DNA from: JBDOQU01 sp039839375
GTDB lineage: Bacteria; Pseudomonadota; Alphaproteobacteria; DSM-16000; Inquilinaceae
Assembly: GCF_039839375.1 (NCBI RefSeq)
Contig: NZ_JBDOQU010000012.1
Coordinates: 71,223-135,222 of the forward strand
Direction: 5' to 3'
Length of the DNA: 64,000 nucleotides
Shown here in pieces: positions 20,712 through 29,147 of the stretch. Position numbers and translations under genes: made by a program. Every line of letters begins with the position of its first letter. Position 1 is the first letter of the stretch. The notes below the pieces were generated by a model that ran no database searches, was not told the DNA's origin, and saw nothing but the letters and a program-made list of their open reading frames with translations.

Positions 20712-21602
20712 TCAAAATTTACTTTCCGCCACCTTCTTGACCAGGAAGTCGCGGAAGACGGCGATGCGCTTGGAGTGGCGAAGCTCCTCGGCATAGACGA
20801 AATAGCACTCGGTCGAGGGGCCGGCGACGTCGGGAAGGACCTTCACGACGTTGAGGTTCTGGTCGACCATGAAGTCCGGCAGGGCGGCGAGGCCGAGGCC
20901 GCTGCGCACCGCCCGGTAGAGGGCGTACTGGTTGTTGACGCGCAGGACGATGTTGGGGTCGATCGGCGTCCGGCCGGCGATGTCCAGCAGCCAGTTCACA
21001 TTCTCCACCGGCGCGCGGGAATCGGTGCCGTAGATGATCAGGTCGTGCTCCTTGAGGTCATCGACCGATTGCGGGATGCCCCGCCGCTTCAGATAATCGA
21101 CGGAGCCGTAGATATGGAACCGCACCGTCATCAGGTGGCGCTGGATCAGGTCCGGCTGGCGCGGCGCGGTCATGCGAATGGCGATGTCCGCCGCGCGCAT
21201 GCCGAGGTCCAACTCGCTGTCGTCCAGCAGGAGCGTCAACGCCACTTCCGGATGAATCTGCAGGAATTCCCGCACCCGCGGAGTCAGCCAAGTGGAGCCG
21301 TAGGCGACCGTGGTCGTCACCTTCAGCGGGCCGCGCGCCATCTCCCGGCTTTCGGTGAGTTGGGCTTCGGTCATCGACAGCTTGGAGAAGACGTCGCGGG
21401 CCGTCTTGAACAGGAGCTCCCCCTGCTCCGTCAGGATCAGGCCGCGCGCATGGCGGTGGAACAGCGGTACGTTGAGGCTTTCCTCAAGCGCGCTGATCTG
21501 CCGGCTGACCGCCGACTGGCTCAGATTCAGCTTGTCCCCCGCGTGGGTGAAGCTTCCCGCTTCGGCCACCGCATGGAACACCCGCAGCTTGTCCCAGTCC
21601 AT
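20712..21602 (-). CDS. LysR-family transcriptional regulator
   Basis: 296 residues. The N-terminal winged helix-turn-helix (MDWDKLRVFHAVAEAGSFTH; LSQSAVSRQISALE) is followed by the LysR effector-binding domain, with hinge region near residues 60-90. The position next to trxB on the same strand recurs in many alphaproteobacteria. LysR proteins bind a small ligand and activate or repress nearby genes; the ligand is unknown here. The 180-bp gap to trxB would allow either its own promoter or read-through from trxB. The upstream AT-rich gap contains no obvious divergent partner. Confidence 0.93.
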   Translation of the reverse strand: MDWDKLRVFHAVAEAGSFTHAGDKLNLSQSAVSRQISALEESLNVPLFHRHARGLILTEQGELLFKTARDVFSKLSMTEAQLTESREMARGPLKVTTTVAYGSTWLTPRVREFLQIHPEVALTLLLDDSELDLGMRAADIAIRMTAPRQPDLIQRHLMTVRFHIYGSVDYLKRRGIPQSVDDLKEHDLIIYGTDSRAPVENVNWLLDIAGRTPIDPNIVLRVNNQYALYRAVRSGLGLAALPDFMVDQNLNVVKVLPDVAGPSTECYFVYAEELRHSKRIAVFRDFLVKKVAESKF

Positions 21603-21782
21603 CCTTCCTCCCCGAAGGCCACCTCGCTAGGTCGGGCGGCCGAACCTCTCCCCAAGGCCCACCCCGCGCCGCCGTCGGGAGCTATCCCCACCCCCGGCGG
21701 ACTTTCATCATAGCACGCGCGCCACAGTGTTGCGGTTCAGCCGCACCGGCGCAACCGCCGTGAGGCCGTAGCCCGCATTTAG

Positions 21783-22787
21783 TCACTCCCCGGCAATGGC
21801 GACGGCCGGTTCGCGGCCCTCAAGCTGGGGCGTCGCGTCGAACTGCTCATGCTCAGCCAGGAATTTCTCGGCCTCCAGGGCGGCCATGCAGCCCATCCCG
21901 GCGGCGGTTACCGCCTGGCGGTAGATCTTGTCCTTCACGTCGCCGGCGGCGAAGATTCCCGGAATGTCCGTGGCGGTCGAATCGGGGGCGGTGACGATAT
22001 AGCCTTCCTCGTCCATCGCGAGTTTGCCCTTGAAGACCGCCGTCGCCGGATCGTGCCCGATGGCGACGAAGAAGCCTTCCACCGGCAGGTCCCGGAGGGC
22101 GTTCGTCTTGACGTTCCGCAGGCGCAGGCCGGAAACCGCTTCCGGCTCGCCGCCGCCCAGCACCTCCTCCACCACGCTGTCCCAGATCATCTCGATCTTC
22201 GGGTGGCGGAACAGCCGGTCCTGCATGACCTTTTCCGCCCGCAGGCTGTCGCGGCGATGGATCAGCCAGACCTTCGTGGCGTGGTTGGTGAGGTAGAGCG
22301 CTTCCTCGACGGCCGTGTTGCCGCCGCCGACGATCGCTACCTCCTTGCCGCGGAAGAAGAAACCGTCGCAGGTGGCGCAGGCCGATACGCCCTTGCCCTG
22401 CAACCGCTGCTCGCTCTCCAACCCCAGCCAGCGGGCCTGGGCGCCGGTGGCGATGATGACGGAATCCGCGAGATAGATGTCGCCGCCATCGCTGACGCAG
22501 CGAAAGGGCCGGCTGGCGAAGTCGACCTCCGTGATCAGGTCGAACCGCAGATCCGTCCCGCAATTGCGCGCCTGCTCGGCCATCTGCTCCATCAGCCACG
22601 GCCCCTGGATCGCCTCGGCGAACCCGGGATAGTTCTCGACATCGGTGGTGATGGTGAGCTGCCCGCCCGGCTGCATGCCCTGCACCATGATCGGCGCCAG
22701 ATTGGCGCGCGCGGCGTAGATCGCGGCCGTGTAGCCGGCCGGCCCGGAGCCGATGATGAGAACCTTGGTGCGGATGGTCTGGGGCAT
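21783..22787 (-). CDS. trxB: Thioredoxin-disulfide reductase
   Basis: 334 residues from the ATG at 22787 (MPQTIRTKVLIIGSGPAGYTA); a TTG at 22832 would extend it without homology. It has the FAD-binding GSGPAGYTAAIYAARA, the redox-active CATC in SACATCDGFFFRG, the NADPH-binding VGGGNTAVEEALYL and the C-terminal GIFAAGDVKDK. The cytosolic flavoenzyme transfers NADPH electrons to thioredoxin and is complete. It lies downstream of the 642-residue unknown protein with a 108-bp gap, so it may have its own promoter. Confidence 0.97.
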   Translation of the reverse strand: MPQTIRTKVLIIGSGPAGYTAAIYAARANLAPIMVQGMQPGGQLTITTDVENYPGFAEAIQGPWLMEQMAEQARNCGTDLRFDLITEVDFASRPFRCVSDGGDIYLADSVIIATGAQARWLGLESEQRLQGKGVSACATCDGFFFRGKEVAIVGGGNTAVEEALYLTNHATKVWLIHRRDSLRAEKVMQDRLFRHPKIEMIWDSVVEEVLGGGEPEAVSGLRLRNVKTNALRDLPVEGFFVAIGHDPATAVFKGKLAMDEEGYIVTAPDSTATDIPGIFAAGDVKDKIYRQAVTAAGMGCMAALEAEKFLAEHEQFDATPQLEGREPAVAIAGE

Positions 22788-22895
22788 GGAAACGGCTTTC
22801 GCGGGGATGGTGTCTTGAGCGGCGTCTCTCAAAGATAGGCGAGCCTGCTCCCCGCCTCAAGATATAGGGGCGCGGACCCGGAGGGTCCGGCCGAT

Positions 22896-24824
22896 CTAGA
22901 ATCCGAACATATGGTCCAGGCTGAACGATACGTCGCCGTTCATCAGCCCGTGATAGCCGAACAGCCGGCAGGTCGTGTCGCGCACGATGACGTAGGCATG
23001 GTCGCCGGCGCGGGCCAGTTCGTCCTTCTCGAACGTCTCGCTGACCTTGAAGAAGTGCGATCCGCTGCACGGGATGGCGACCGCGCGGGACGCGATCTCC
23101 GTCCCCTCGCGGTCGTGGAGGATCAGATGGGTGTCGGAGGTCGCATGCCAGGGCGTGGAGGCGGCGTAGATCAGATGGCAGATCGTGTCGTGCCCGTTGA
23201 CGCCCAGCCGCAGGAAGAGGCGCGTCGTCAGCCCCGGGGGCCGGCCGGCATAGCTTTGCGGCTCGTTCTTGTAGACGAGCGCCGTGTTGAAGATATGCGC
23301 GCCGAAGCTGGTCTCCGCCGCATGGCCGGACTTCATGTCCTCATAGCGGAACAGGCCGTGGAGCCAGCCATCGGCCTCGCCGCCCTCGGCGAAATCGTAG
23401 ATCAGCTCCATATGGCCGAACCCGGACGGCAGCGCCGCGCCCACGTCTTCCAGCAGCTCCGCCGCGTCGAAGGCGACGGATTGGGCGCGGTCCAGCTTGC
23501 CCAGCGGCCGGTGGAGCATTTCCCGTCCGCCCGCGTCGTAGACGATCGCCGCCAGCGGCAAATTGGCCTGGGCCGTCGACATCGGCGTCGGCAGCGCGAT
23601 CGACCGGAAGCGATCGGCCGGCAGGATCGGGGCCGGCAGCAGGAAGCCCTTGCCCATCAGATTGCCGATCTCCGCGATCGACGGGTCGGGCTTCAGGTCG
23701 ATGCGCTCCACATTGACATGGGCCATGCGCCGACGGCCGGCCGTCCCGTTGGGCGCGGTCACGACCTCATAGCGCGGGCGGACGAAATGCTTGCCGGCCT
23801 GGATCTCGATCTGCTGCGGCCAGCGCGCGTCGGGCAGCAGGTCGGCCGCGCTCAGCGCGTAGGTGCCGAAGGGCGGGATCTCGCGGTCGAGCCAGCTTAT
23901 CTCCGGCGACCCCATCAGATTGAGGCCGACGCCGCCGCGCGGGATGGGGCAGGGATGGCTGTTCTGGACCCAGAGGATGACCTGCTCGCCCTCCTTGGGC
24001 GCGGGCAGGCCGGCATAGAGATCGGCCGGCCAGGCGTTGGCGTCGTGCGTGCAGGACAAGACGTCGTCGCTGTCGCCATAGGTGTCCAGCGCGTATTTGA
24101 CGATGTCGTGCCCGGCCGCGCCGATGATGTGGACGAACATCTGCCCCGTCACCGGCCGGTCCAGCCCCAGCTTTGCCGCGATCTCCGCGCTGTCGAAGAC
24201 GACCGTGCCGGCGGGGCCGGGAAGCTCTTCCGTCCAGGTCCCGACCACGGAGCCGGCCTCGTCGAACAGGCACAGCCAGGCCTTCGGGTCCTTCGCGCCG
24301 TACATGCTCCAGTAATTCGCGGTGACGACCCGGCTATGATGGCCGTCGCCATCGCGGAAGAAGGCGAAGTTGGTCGCGAAATTGAGCGGCACCAGATAGG
24401 CGCGCCGGTTCGTCAGCATCTCGTCCGGCAGGCGCATGGCGTCCAGCGTCACGACCTCCGTCCCCTCCGGGATCAGATGACGGATCTGGGCCGTCAGCCG
24501 GTCGGCGTCGAAGGCGACGACGAAGATCGTGCGCGCGCCGCTTCCGGACAGTTCGGTGACCGGCCGCGCCTTCAGCCCCAGCCGCTCGCTGCCGATCTTC
24601 TCGATATCCTGGACGAACACACCCGCCGGCCTGAAACCGCTGAGGTCGAAGAAGGCGGCGAAGCCCTCCAGCATGTCGTTGGGATCATATACCGCGACCG
24701 AGCCGTCCTCGCTGAGGCGGCGGGCCAGCGCCCGGCCGGCCTCGGCGGCCAATGGGTGTCCCAGCGCCTTGAAATAGGTGCTGCCGCCCGTGACGTTGCT
24801 GAAGGTCTGGATGTTGAGAGCCAT
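22896..24824 (-). CDS. Conserved-looking protein of unknown function, 642 residues
   Basis: Not assignable to a named family. Residues about 10-135 look like a small Rossmann-type domain: a long helix, VAVYDPNDML, a turn, GVFVQDIEKIGS, GLKARPVTEL, ARTIFVVAF, then a helix. This is the pattern seen in nucleotide-binding or sugar-methyltransferase C-terminal domains. The remainder (150-642) is rich in predicted beta strands with Trp, His and Pro, suggesting beta-sandwich modules (for example WVQNSHPCPIPRGGVGLNL). No signal peptide or membrane helix is visible, so it is probably cytosolic. It is the last gene of an operon behind a 2OG-Fe(II) oxygenase (46-bp gap), so the two may act on a common substrate. 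Confidence 0.7.
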   Translation of the reverse strand: MALNIQTFSNVTGGSTYFKALGHPLAAEAGRALARRLSEDGSVAVYDPNDMLEGFAAFFDLSGFRPAGVFVQDIEKIGSERLGLKARPVTELSGSGARTIFVVAFDADRLTAQIRHLIPEGTEVVTLDAMRLPDEMLTNRRAYLVPLNFATNFAFFRDGDGHHSRVVTANYWSMYGAKDPKAWLCLFDEAGSVVGTWTEELPGPAGTVVFDSAEIAAKLGLDRPVTGQMFVHIIGAAGHDIVKYALDTYGDSDDVLSCTHDANAWPADLYAGLPAPKEGEQVILWVQNSHPCPIPRGGVGLNLMGSPEISWLDREIPPFGTYALSAADLLPDARWPQQIEIQAGKHFVRPRYEVVTAPNGTAGRRRMAHVNVERIDLKPDPSIAEIGNLMGKGFLLPAPILPADRFRSIALPTPMSTAQANLPLAAIVYDAGGREMLHRPLGKLDRAQSVAFDAAELLEDVGAALPSGFGHMELIYDFAEGGEADGWLHGLFRYEDMKSGHAAETSFGAHIFNTALVYKNEPQSYAGRPPGLTTRLFLRLGVNGHDTICHLIYAASTPWHATSDTHLILHDREGTEIASRAVAIPCSGSHFFKVSETFEKDELARAGDHAYVIVRDTTCRLFGYHGLMNGDVSFSLDHMFGF

Positions 24825-24870
24825 TGGCGGAACCGATCGTCTTTGGGCGGGAAGCGGCGGAAGGAAGGCG

Positions 24871-25494
24871 TCAGCCGAAGGGGTTCAGCTTCTTCAATTT
24901 GGCGGAGAGGCGATGGCGCGCCTGCTCGCGGCGCACGACCTCGTCATCCGTCACCCAGTTGAGTTGGATGGCCCGCCGGCGTCCTTCGTAGGAGCCGTGG
25001 CCGTGCCATGCATTGGGCGCGTTGCGGAAGGCCAGCAGCGTTCCTTCCTCCGGCGGCACCTCGGCGACCATGTCGTCCAGATTGTCGGGGGACCGCAGCA
25101 GCCGCAGCCGGCCGGAATCGCTCTCCCACTCGCCGTTGAGATAGATCAGGACGGTGATCAGCTTGGTGGTGCTGTCGGTATGGATCTGCCCGTCCTTCGC
25201 CCGGCACATCCCGCGGACGGTGACCATGGTCGGCCGGCCGGTCAGGTCCATGTCGAACTTCTCGGCGAAGGCGGCCGTCATTTCCGGCCCCTGGATCTCG
25301 TCCATCAGCCCCTTGAAGGCCGGGCCGAACTTCAGTTCTGAGGACGGGAAGCTGCCGGGCTTCGCGATCTCGGGGAAATCGCGGTGGATCGCCTCGCGGG
25401 CTTCGCCGCGCACGAACTGGGGCACGATCACATAATCGAACGGATCGCGGGAGAGGGGGGTGGCGCGGAACGCGTCCAGATCGATGGCGGTCAT
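24871..25494 (-). CDS. 2-oxoglutarate-Fe(II) oxygenase
   Basis: 207 residues from the ATG at 25494 (MTAIDLDAFR). The double-stranded beta-helix iron site is visible as IHTDS (His105, Asp107) with the distal His in NAWHGHGSYEGRRRAIQ (His164 or His166), followed by the arginine that holds 2-oxoglutarate. Such enzymes hydroxylate or halogenate proteins, sugars or small molecules; the closest shape is the 2OG-FeII_Oxy_3 / prolyl-hydroxylase-like group. It sits between the ELM1-like gene (60 bp upstream) and the 642-residue unknown gene (46 bp downstream), all on the minus strand. The substrate cannot be read from the sequence. Confidence 0.82.
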   Translation of the reverse strand: MTAIDLDAFRATPLSRDPFDYVIVPQFVRGEAREAIHRDFPEIAKPGSFPSSELKFGPAFKGLMDEIQGPEMTAAFAEKFDMDLTGRPTMVTVRGMCRAKDGQIHTDSTTKLITVLIYLNGEWESDSGRLRLLRSPDNLDDMVAEVPPEEGTLLAFRNAPNAWHGHGSYEGRRRAIQLNWVTDDEVVRREQARHRLSAKLKKLNPFG

Positions 25495-25554
25495 GAATAA
25501 TCCTTCCACGCGAAAAAATGAGTACGCGGGGCAGTTTTGCAAGGCTTTGCCGAT

Positions 25555-26562
25555 TTACGCCCTTTCGCGCCTTCCGTCCAACCCCTCCGCACCCTTTCGG
25601 ACGGCGATGCGGCGCAGGATTTCCGCCGCCGCCATGGCGGTGTCGTCCAGCGGCTCATAGCTCCACTCTTCCAGCGGCCCGACGAAGGGCCGGGTGTAGC
25701 CCCGCTGCCGCATATTCTCGTGGAAGGCGCGGAACTTGTCCGATCCGCCCGCCATCTCGAAGACATGGATCGGCTTTCCCGTCATCGCCGCCTCGGACAC
25801 CATGTTGACGCTGTCGGCGGTGACGATCACGGCGTCGGCCAGGGCCAGATAGCCGAAATAGGGGTTCTCCCCCGTTCCATCCCAGATTTCCGCCGGCAAC
25901 CCCGCCAGGCGGTCGCGCAGGATGCGTTCGTTCTCTGCCCCGGTGCGGCGGCTGGTCGTGACCATCAGGCCGATCCCGCTCCGCGCCAGCGCCGCCAGCC
26001 GGTCGGCCAGCGCCGCCATGTCGGAGGCGTCGAACCGGAAGACTGCGTTGGGGCCGCCGATCAGCACCGCCGCGCGCGGCCGGGGCAGATGGTCCAGTCT
26101 CGGCCCGAACCGCTCCGCCGCCTCGGCAAGTTGCGCCCTTGTGACGCGGTTGGGCGCGCCCGTGGTGACGATGACGTTGGTCGCCTTCTCCCATTCCGGC
26201 CGCCAGTCGTGCCGGGGGGCGACCACCAGGTCGAAGTGGCCGGGGTCGATCACCGGGTCCTGGACATAGACCGTGAAGACGGCGCCGCCGGATTTCCGCC
26301 TGACCCGCAATGCCGGGACGACGGACTGGCGGCCGCAGGCGACGACGATGTCCGGCCATGGCGGCTCGATCGGGTCGCTCTCCGGCGCCATCGCCAGCAG
26401 GCCGCCCAGCCGCAGCCAGGGGCTCAACTGCCGCCAGGGCGTGCGCAGGGCGACGCGCTTGTCGATAACGGTCCGGGCGACGGATTCGGCCAAGGCCAGG
26501 CACTGGTTGATCATGCCTTGCTTGCCGTCGGTGAGAATCCAGCAGGTGGGGATTGAAGTCAT
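25555..26562 (-). CDS. ELM1 (DUF1022) family protein
   Basis: 335 residues. WILTDGKQGMINQCLALAE at the N-terminus, VACGRQSV, then VAPRHD, VLIGGPNAVFRF, TTSRRTG and the C-terminal VTADSVNMVSEAAMTGKPIHVFE fit the mitochondrial-fission ELM1-like family. The bacterial members have a GT-B glycosyltransferase-like architecture (the last motif resembles the sugar-nucleotide site). Many alphaproteobacteria carry it near envelope genes. The activity is unproven. It is the first gene of the three-gene minus-strand operon with the oxygenase and the unknown protein, and it is divergent from the Lrp gene across 158 bp. Confidence 0.82.
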   Translation of the reverse strand: MTSIPTCWILTDGKQGMINQCLALAESVARTVIDKRVALRTPWRQLSPWLRLGGLLAMAPESDPIEPPWPDIVVACGRQSVVPALRVRRKSGGAVFTVYVQDPVIDPGHFDLVVAPRHDWRPEWEKATNVIVTTGAPNRVTRAQLAEAAERFGPRLDHLPRPRAAVLIGGPNAVFRFDASDMAALADRLAALARSGIGLMVTTSRRTGAENERILRDRLAGLPAEIWDGTGENPYFGYLALADAVIVTADSVNMVSEAAMTGKPIHVFEMAGGSDKFRAFHENMRQRGYTRPFVGPLEEWSYEPLDDTAMAAAEILRRIAVRKGAEGLDGRRERA

Positions 26563-26720
26563 GAACGGACGGTGATTTATGTGCGCCGCACTATGATCCT
26601 GGGTATTGGCGGGCGCAACCGCTCAACCAATATGGATCGGCAATATCTATAGGGGCGTTAAGACTTGCGTCCGCGCCGCGTTTGCGTAATATCCTTTCAC
26701 AAAACTGGCACCTTACTTTC

Positions 26721-27245
26721 ATGAGACAACCCATGCGTCGTGTTAAGCTGGATCGCATCGACCGCCGAATCCTGCGCGATCTCCAGGATGACGGCCGGAT
26801 GACGAATGTGGAGCTGGCGCGGCGCGCCGGCATTTCCGCCCCTCCCTGCCTGCGGCGCGTCCGCGCGCTGGAGGAGGCGGGCTTCATCCGCGGCTACCAT
26901 GCCGACATCCATGCCGAATCCCTTGGCTTCGGCGTCACCGTGTTCGCCCAGGTGGGTCTTTCCAGCCAGGCGGAGAGCGACCTGCGGCAGTTCGAATCGC
27001 TGGTCGCGACCTGGCCGCTGGTCCGCGAATGCCACATGCTGGCGGGCGAGACGGACTTCCTGCTGAAGGTGGTGGCGGAGGATTGGGACAGCTATCAGCG
27101 CTTCCTGACCACCCAGCTCACCGCCGCGCCGAACGTCAGCCACGTCAAATCCGCACTCGCCATCCGCACCGGCAAGGCCCTCCCCGGCGTCCCCATCGAC
27201 GTCGAGGGCGGCCATGACGATCATGAGGAGGAGGGGGAGGAATAA
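26721..27245 (+). CDS. Lrp/AsnC-family transcriptional regulator
   Basis: 174 residues from the ATG at 26721; the ATG at 26733 (MRRVKLDRIDRR) is nearly as good, and a TTG at 26682 is unlikely. The N-terminal helix-turn-helix has LDRIDRRILRDLQDDGRMTN then LARRAGISAPPCLRRVRALE, followed by a RAM effector domain (ECHMLAGETDFLLKV). It is likely to sense an amino acid. The acidic C-terminal tail (GGHDDHEEEGEE) is unusual for the family, which normally ends soon after the RAM domain. It is divergent from the ELM1-like operon, so the 158-bp AT-rich gap may carry sites for it. A family A repeat follows. Confidence 0.92.
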   Translation: MRQPMRRVKLDRIDRRILRDLQDDGRMTNVELARRAGISAPPCLRRVRALEEAGFIRGYHADIHAESLGFGVTVFAQVGLSSQAESDLRQFESLVATWPLVRECHMLAGETDFLLKVVAEDWDSYQRFLTTQLTAAPNVSHVKSALAIRTGKALPGVPIDVEGGHDDHEEEGEE

Positions 27246-27253
27246 GGGTACAC

Positions 27254-27351
27254 CCCCTCACCCAACCCTCTCCCACAAGGGGAGAGGGCTACCAACTTAC
27301 CCTCTCCCCTTGTGGGAGAGGGAGGGACCCGCGAAGCGGGAGGGTGAGGGG
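27254..27351. repeat. Intergenic palindromic repeat, family A, copy 2
   Basis: Same architecture as the copy at 3423: CCCCTCACCC...CTACCAACTTACCC...GGGTGAGGGG. It separates the convergent Lrp and GFA genes and reaches to within two bases of the GFA stop codon. Confidence 0.85.
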
Positions 27352-27352
27352 G

Positions 27353-27700
27353 TTAATGGCTCCTCCCATCCACCTGAACGATCTCTACGGCCGACCGGTC
27401 GAAATCTTCCAGGCAGCGGGCATTGATCGCCGCGACCTCGTTGCCGGACGGGTCCGTGCCGAAGGCGAAGGGCGCGCAGCCGCAGGTGGGGCAGAACTGG
27501 TGCGTGATGACGTGCTTGTTGAACTGGTAGCTGGTCAGGCCGGGCGAGGGCGTCGTGATGCGCAACGCGTCGCGTGGGCCGAACCAGAGGAGGAAACCCT
27601 TTCGGCTGCAATGGGAGCAGTTGCATTCCATCAGCCGGTCGATCTCGCCCTCGACCTCGAACGCCACGCGTCCGCAATGACAGCTCCCACGATGCGCCAT
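27353..27700 (-). CDS. GFA-family (glutathione-dependent formaldehyde-activating-like) zinc protein
   Basis: 115 residues. Zinc-binding cysteines are in SCHCGRV, CNCSHCSRKG and the C-terminal FCPTCGCAPF, the CENP-V/GFA fold signature. The original member (Gfa) assists formation of S-hydroxymethylglutathione from formaldehyde, but most homologues are uncharacterised, so formaldehyde activity should not be assumed. It is a single gene on the minus strand with a family A repeat at its 3' end. The 163-bp gap upstream is shared with the divergent gene at 27864. Confidence 0.88.
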   Translation of the reverse strand: MAHRGSCHCGRVAFEVEGEIDRLMECNCSHCSRKGFLLWFGPRDALRITTPSPGLTSYQFNKHVITHQFCPTCGCAPFAFGTDPSGNEVAAINARCLEDFDRSAVEIVQVDGRSH

Positions 27701-27863
27701 GAAGTCCTCCCCGAAAGATCAAGCATCAATTCTGAGCAAAATTTGAAATAATTCAACGCTCTTCACCTTCGACTCTAGAAGAACTCTCGCCCGGCGGCAA
27801 ACAACAGCGTCATTCTTCCGTCAGGACGGACGACGCCGGGGGAGGGGAGGCGCCGGGGAGGCT

Positions 27864-28592
27864 ATGGTCTGGCTGATCAACATCATCGTCGGCGGGTTCG
27901 GCGGGTGCCTGCCGACCCTGTCACGAACGGCGGCCACCTTCGCCGCCGCGCCGGAGACGCCCATTCCGGGCGTCGGCTATCTGTTCGGGCTGCTGCTCTT
28001 CTTCCTGGTCGGCATGGGCATCTCCTTCGCGCTGAACCACAAGCGGGACGCCCGCCAGGCGCTGCTGCTGGGGATCGCCGCGCCGGGCATCATCACCAAC
28101 ATCGTGATGGGCGTGAACGACACCGGCTCCCTTTCCGCCGAGGCCTTCTCGACCCTGGCCGGGCAGGCCTACGCCCAGCCCGCCGAGCAGGGCAGGGTGA
28201 TGCTCTACCAGCCGCCGGACGCCGTCTGGATGACCATCGACTCCAGGCTGGACAATCACGGCTATACCGGCTGGACCGGGCTCCACGACCAGCGGATATC
28301 GGTCTTCGCCATGGTCGACGGGGAGGAGTATCTGGTCGGCTACGCCCAGACGGAAGGCCCGACGGAGATCCTGATCCCCGACGCCGCGACCGCGCTGGTC
28401 TTCCGCACCGATGGAGACGTGACGACGGAGGTGCCGCTGTCGCCCCACGGGCCCGCCCGCTCCCTGATGCCGCCCCGGCTGGTGCTGCAATCGACCGTCA
28501 GCCCGGCCGGCGGCGATTTCGCCTGGGCGCTGGGGGCGAAGCGGCAGGGCCGCATCTCCGCGATGAGCGCGGGTTTCGCCGATCCGCAATAG
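27864..28592 (+). CDS. Membrane-anchored protein of unknown function
   Basis: 242 residues, with GGGGAGG just before the ATG. Two hydrophobic segments lie within the first 90 residues (about 32-55, VGYLFGLLLFFLVGMGISFAL, and 68-85, LLGIAAPGIITNIVMG), followed by a long soluble C-terminal part with beta-strand character (MLYQPPDAVWMTIDSRL). I do not recognise the family. It precedes clpS on the same strand but is separated by about 200 bp containing a hairpin, so it is probably its own unit. Confidence 0.6.
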   Translation: MVWLINIIVGGFGGCLPTLSRTAATFAAAPETPIPGVGYLFGLLLFFLVGMGISFALNHKRDARQALLLGIAAPGIITNIVMGVNDTGSLSAEAFSTLAGQAYAQPAEQGRVMLYQPPDAVWMTIDSRLDNHGYTGWTGLHDQRISVFAMVDGEEYLVGYAQTEGPTEILIPDAATALVFRTDGDVTTEVPLSPHGPARSLMPPRLVLQSTVSPAGGDFAWALGAKRQGRISAMSAGFADPQ

Positions 28593-28627
28593 CGACCGGG
28601 GCGGCCGGATATCCTTGAATCACCTCG

Positions 28628-28653
28628 CTTCCCGATCCATCTGGGTCGGGAAG
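28628..28653 (+). terminator. Possible terminator hairpin after the membrane-protein gene
   Basis: A perfect 8-bp stem, CTTCCCGA (28628-28635) with TCGGGAAG (28646-28653), has a 10-base loop and lies 35 bases after the stop codon. No T run follows, so it may be Rho-assisted or simply a structured 3' end. Confidence 0.4.
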
Positions 28654-28790
28654 ACGATGGCTCGTGGCCCATCGCTTCCGCCATGGGGGCTTCCTTCCTG
28701 CCCCGGCGATCCAATATCATCCTTTAAGACAGACACACCACCGGATGGGCGGGTAAGATTGGTTTTCAGGCACGGGCTTGGCGTTCACGC

Positions 28791-29117
28791 ATGAGCGACA
28801 TCGAGAGAAATGGCGACGACGGGACGGGCACCGGCGTCATTGTCCAGCAGAAGCCGAAGACCAAGAAACCGGCGATGTACAAGGTCTTGATGCTGAATGA
28901 CGACTACACGCCCATGGAGTTCGTCGTTCACGTCCTGGAGCGGTTCTTCAACAAGAACCGGGACGAGGCGACGCAGATCATGATGCATGTCCACCGCCGC
29001 GGGGTGGGCGTGTGCGGCGTCTTCACCTACGAGATCGCCGAGACCAAGGTGACGCAGGTCATGGACTTCGCTCGAAGGCACCAGCATCCTCTCCAATGCA
29101 TTATGGAGAAGGATTGA
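28791..29117 (+). CDS. clpS: ATP-dependent Clp protease adaptor ClpS
   Basis: 108 residues. The conserved ClpS core is complete: MYKVLMLNDDYTPMEFVVHVL (binding pocket for N-degron residues), EATQIMMHVHRRGVGVCGVF and the C-terminal ETKVTQVMDFARRHQHPL. ClpS delivers N-end-rule substrates with N-terminal Leu, Phe, Tyr or Trp to ClpAP. The leucyl/phenylalanyl-tRNA transferase that creates such N-termini is also in this window (aat, 52894). clpA follows 30 bases downstream in the usual arrangement. Confidence 0.97.
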   Translation: MSDIERNGDDGTGTGVIVQQKPKTKKPAMYKVLMLNDDYTPMEFVVHVLERFFNKNRDEATQIMMHVHRRGVGVCGVFTYEIAETKVTQVMDFARRHQHPLQCIMEKD

Positions 29118-29147
29118 CATCCGCACGATGACTTAAGGGACGTTGGC

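Noticed and set aside
20569..20796. 75-residue plus-strand frame between the predicted RNA and the LysR gene
   Set aside because: No ribosome site or recognisable motif; it overlaps the 3' end of LysR on the opposite strand and lies in AT-rich non-coding sequence.
26591..26887. 98-residue minus-strand frame over the start of the Lrp gene
   Set aside because: Arg/Ser-rich antisense of a well-supported helix-turn-helix gene; no motif.
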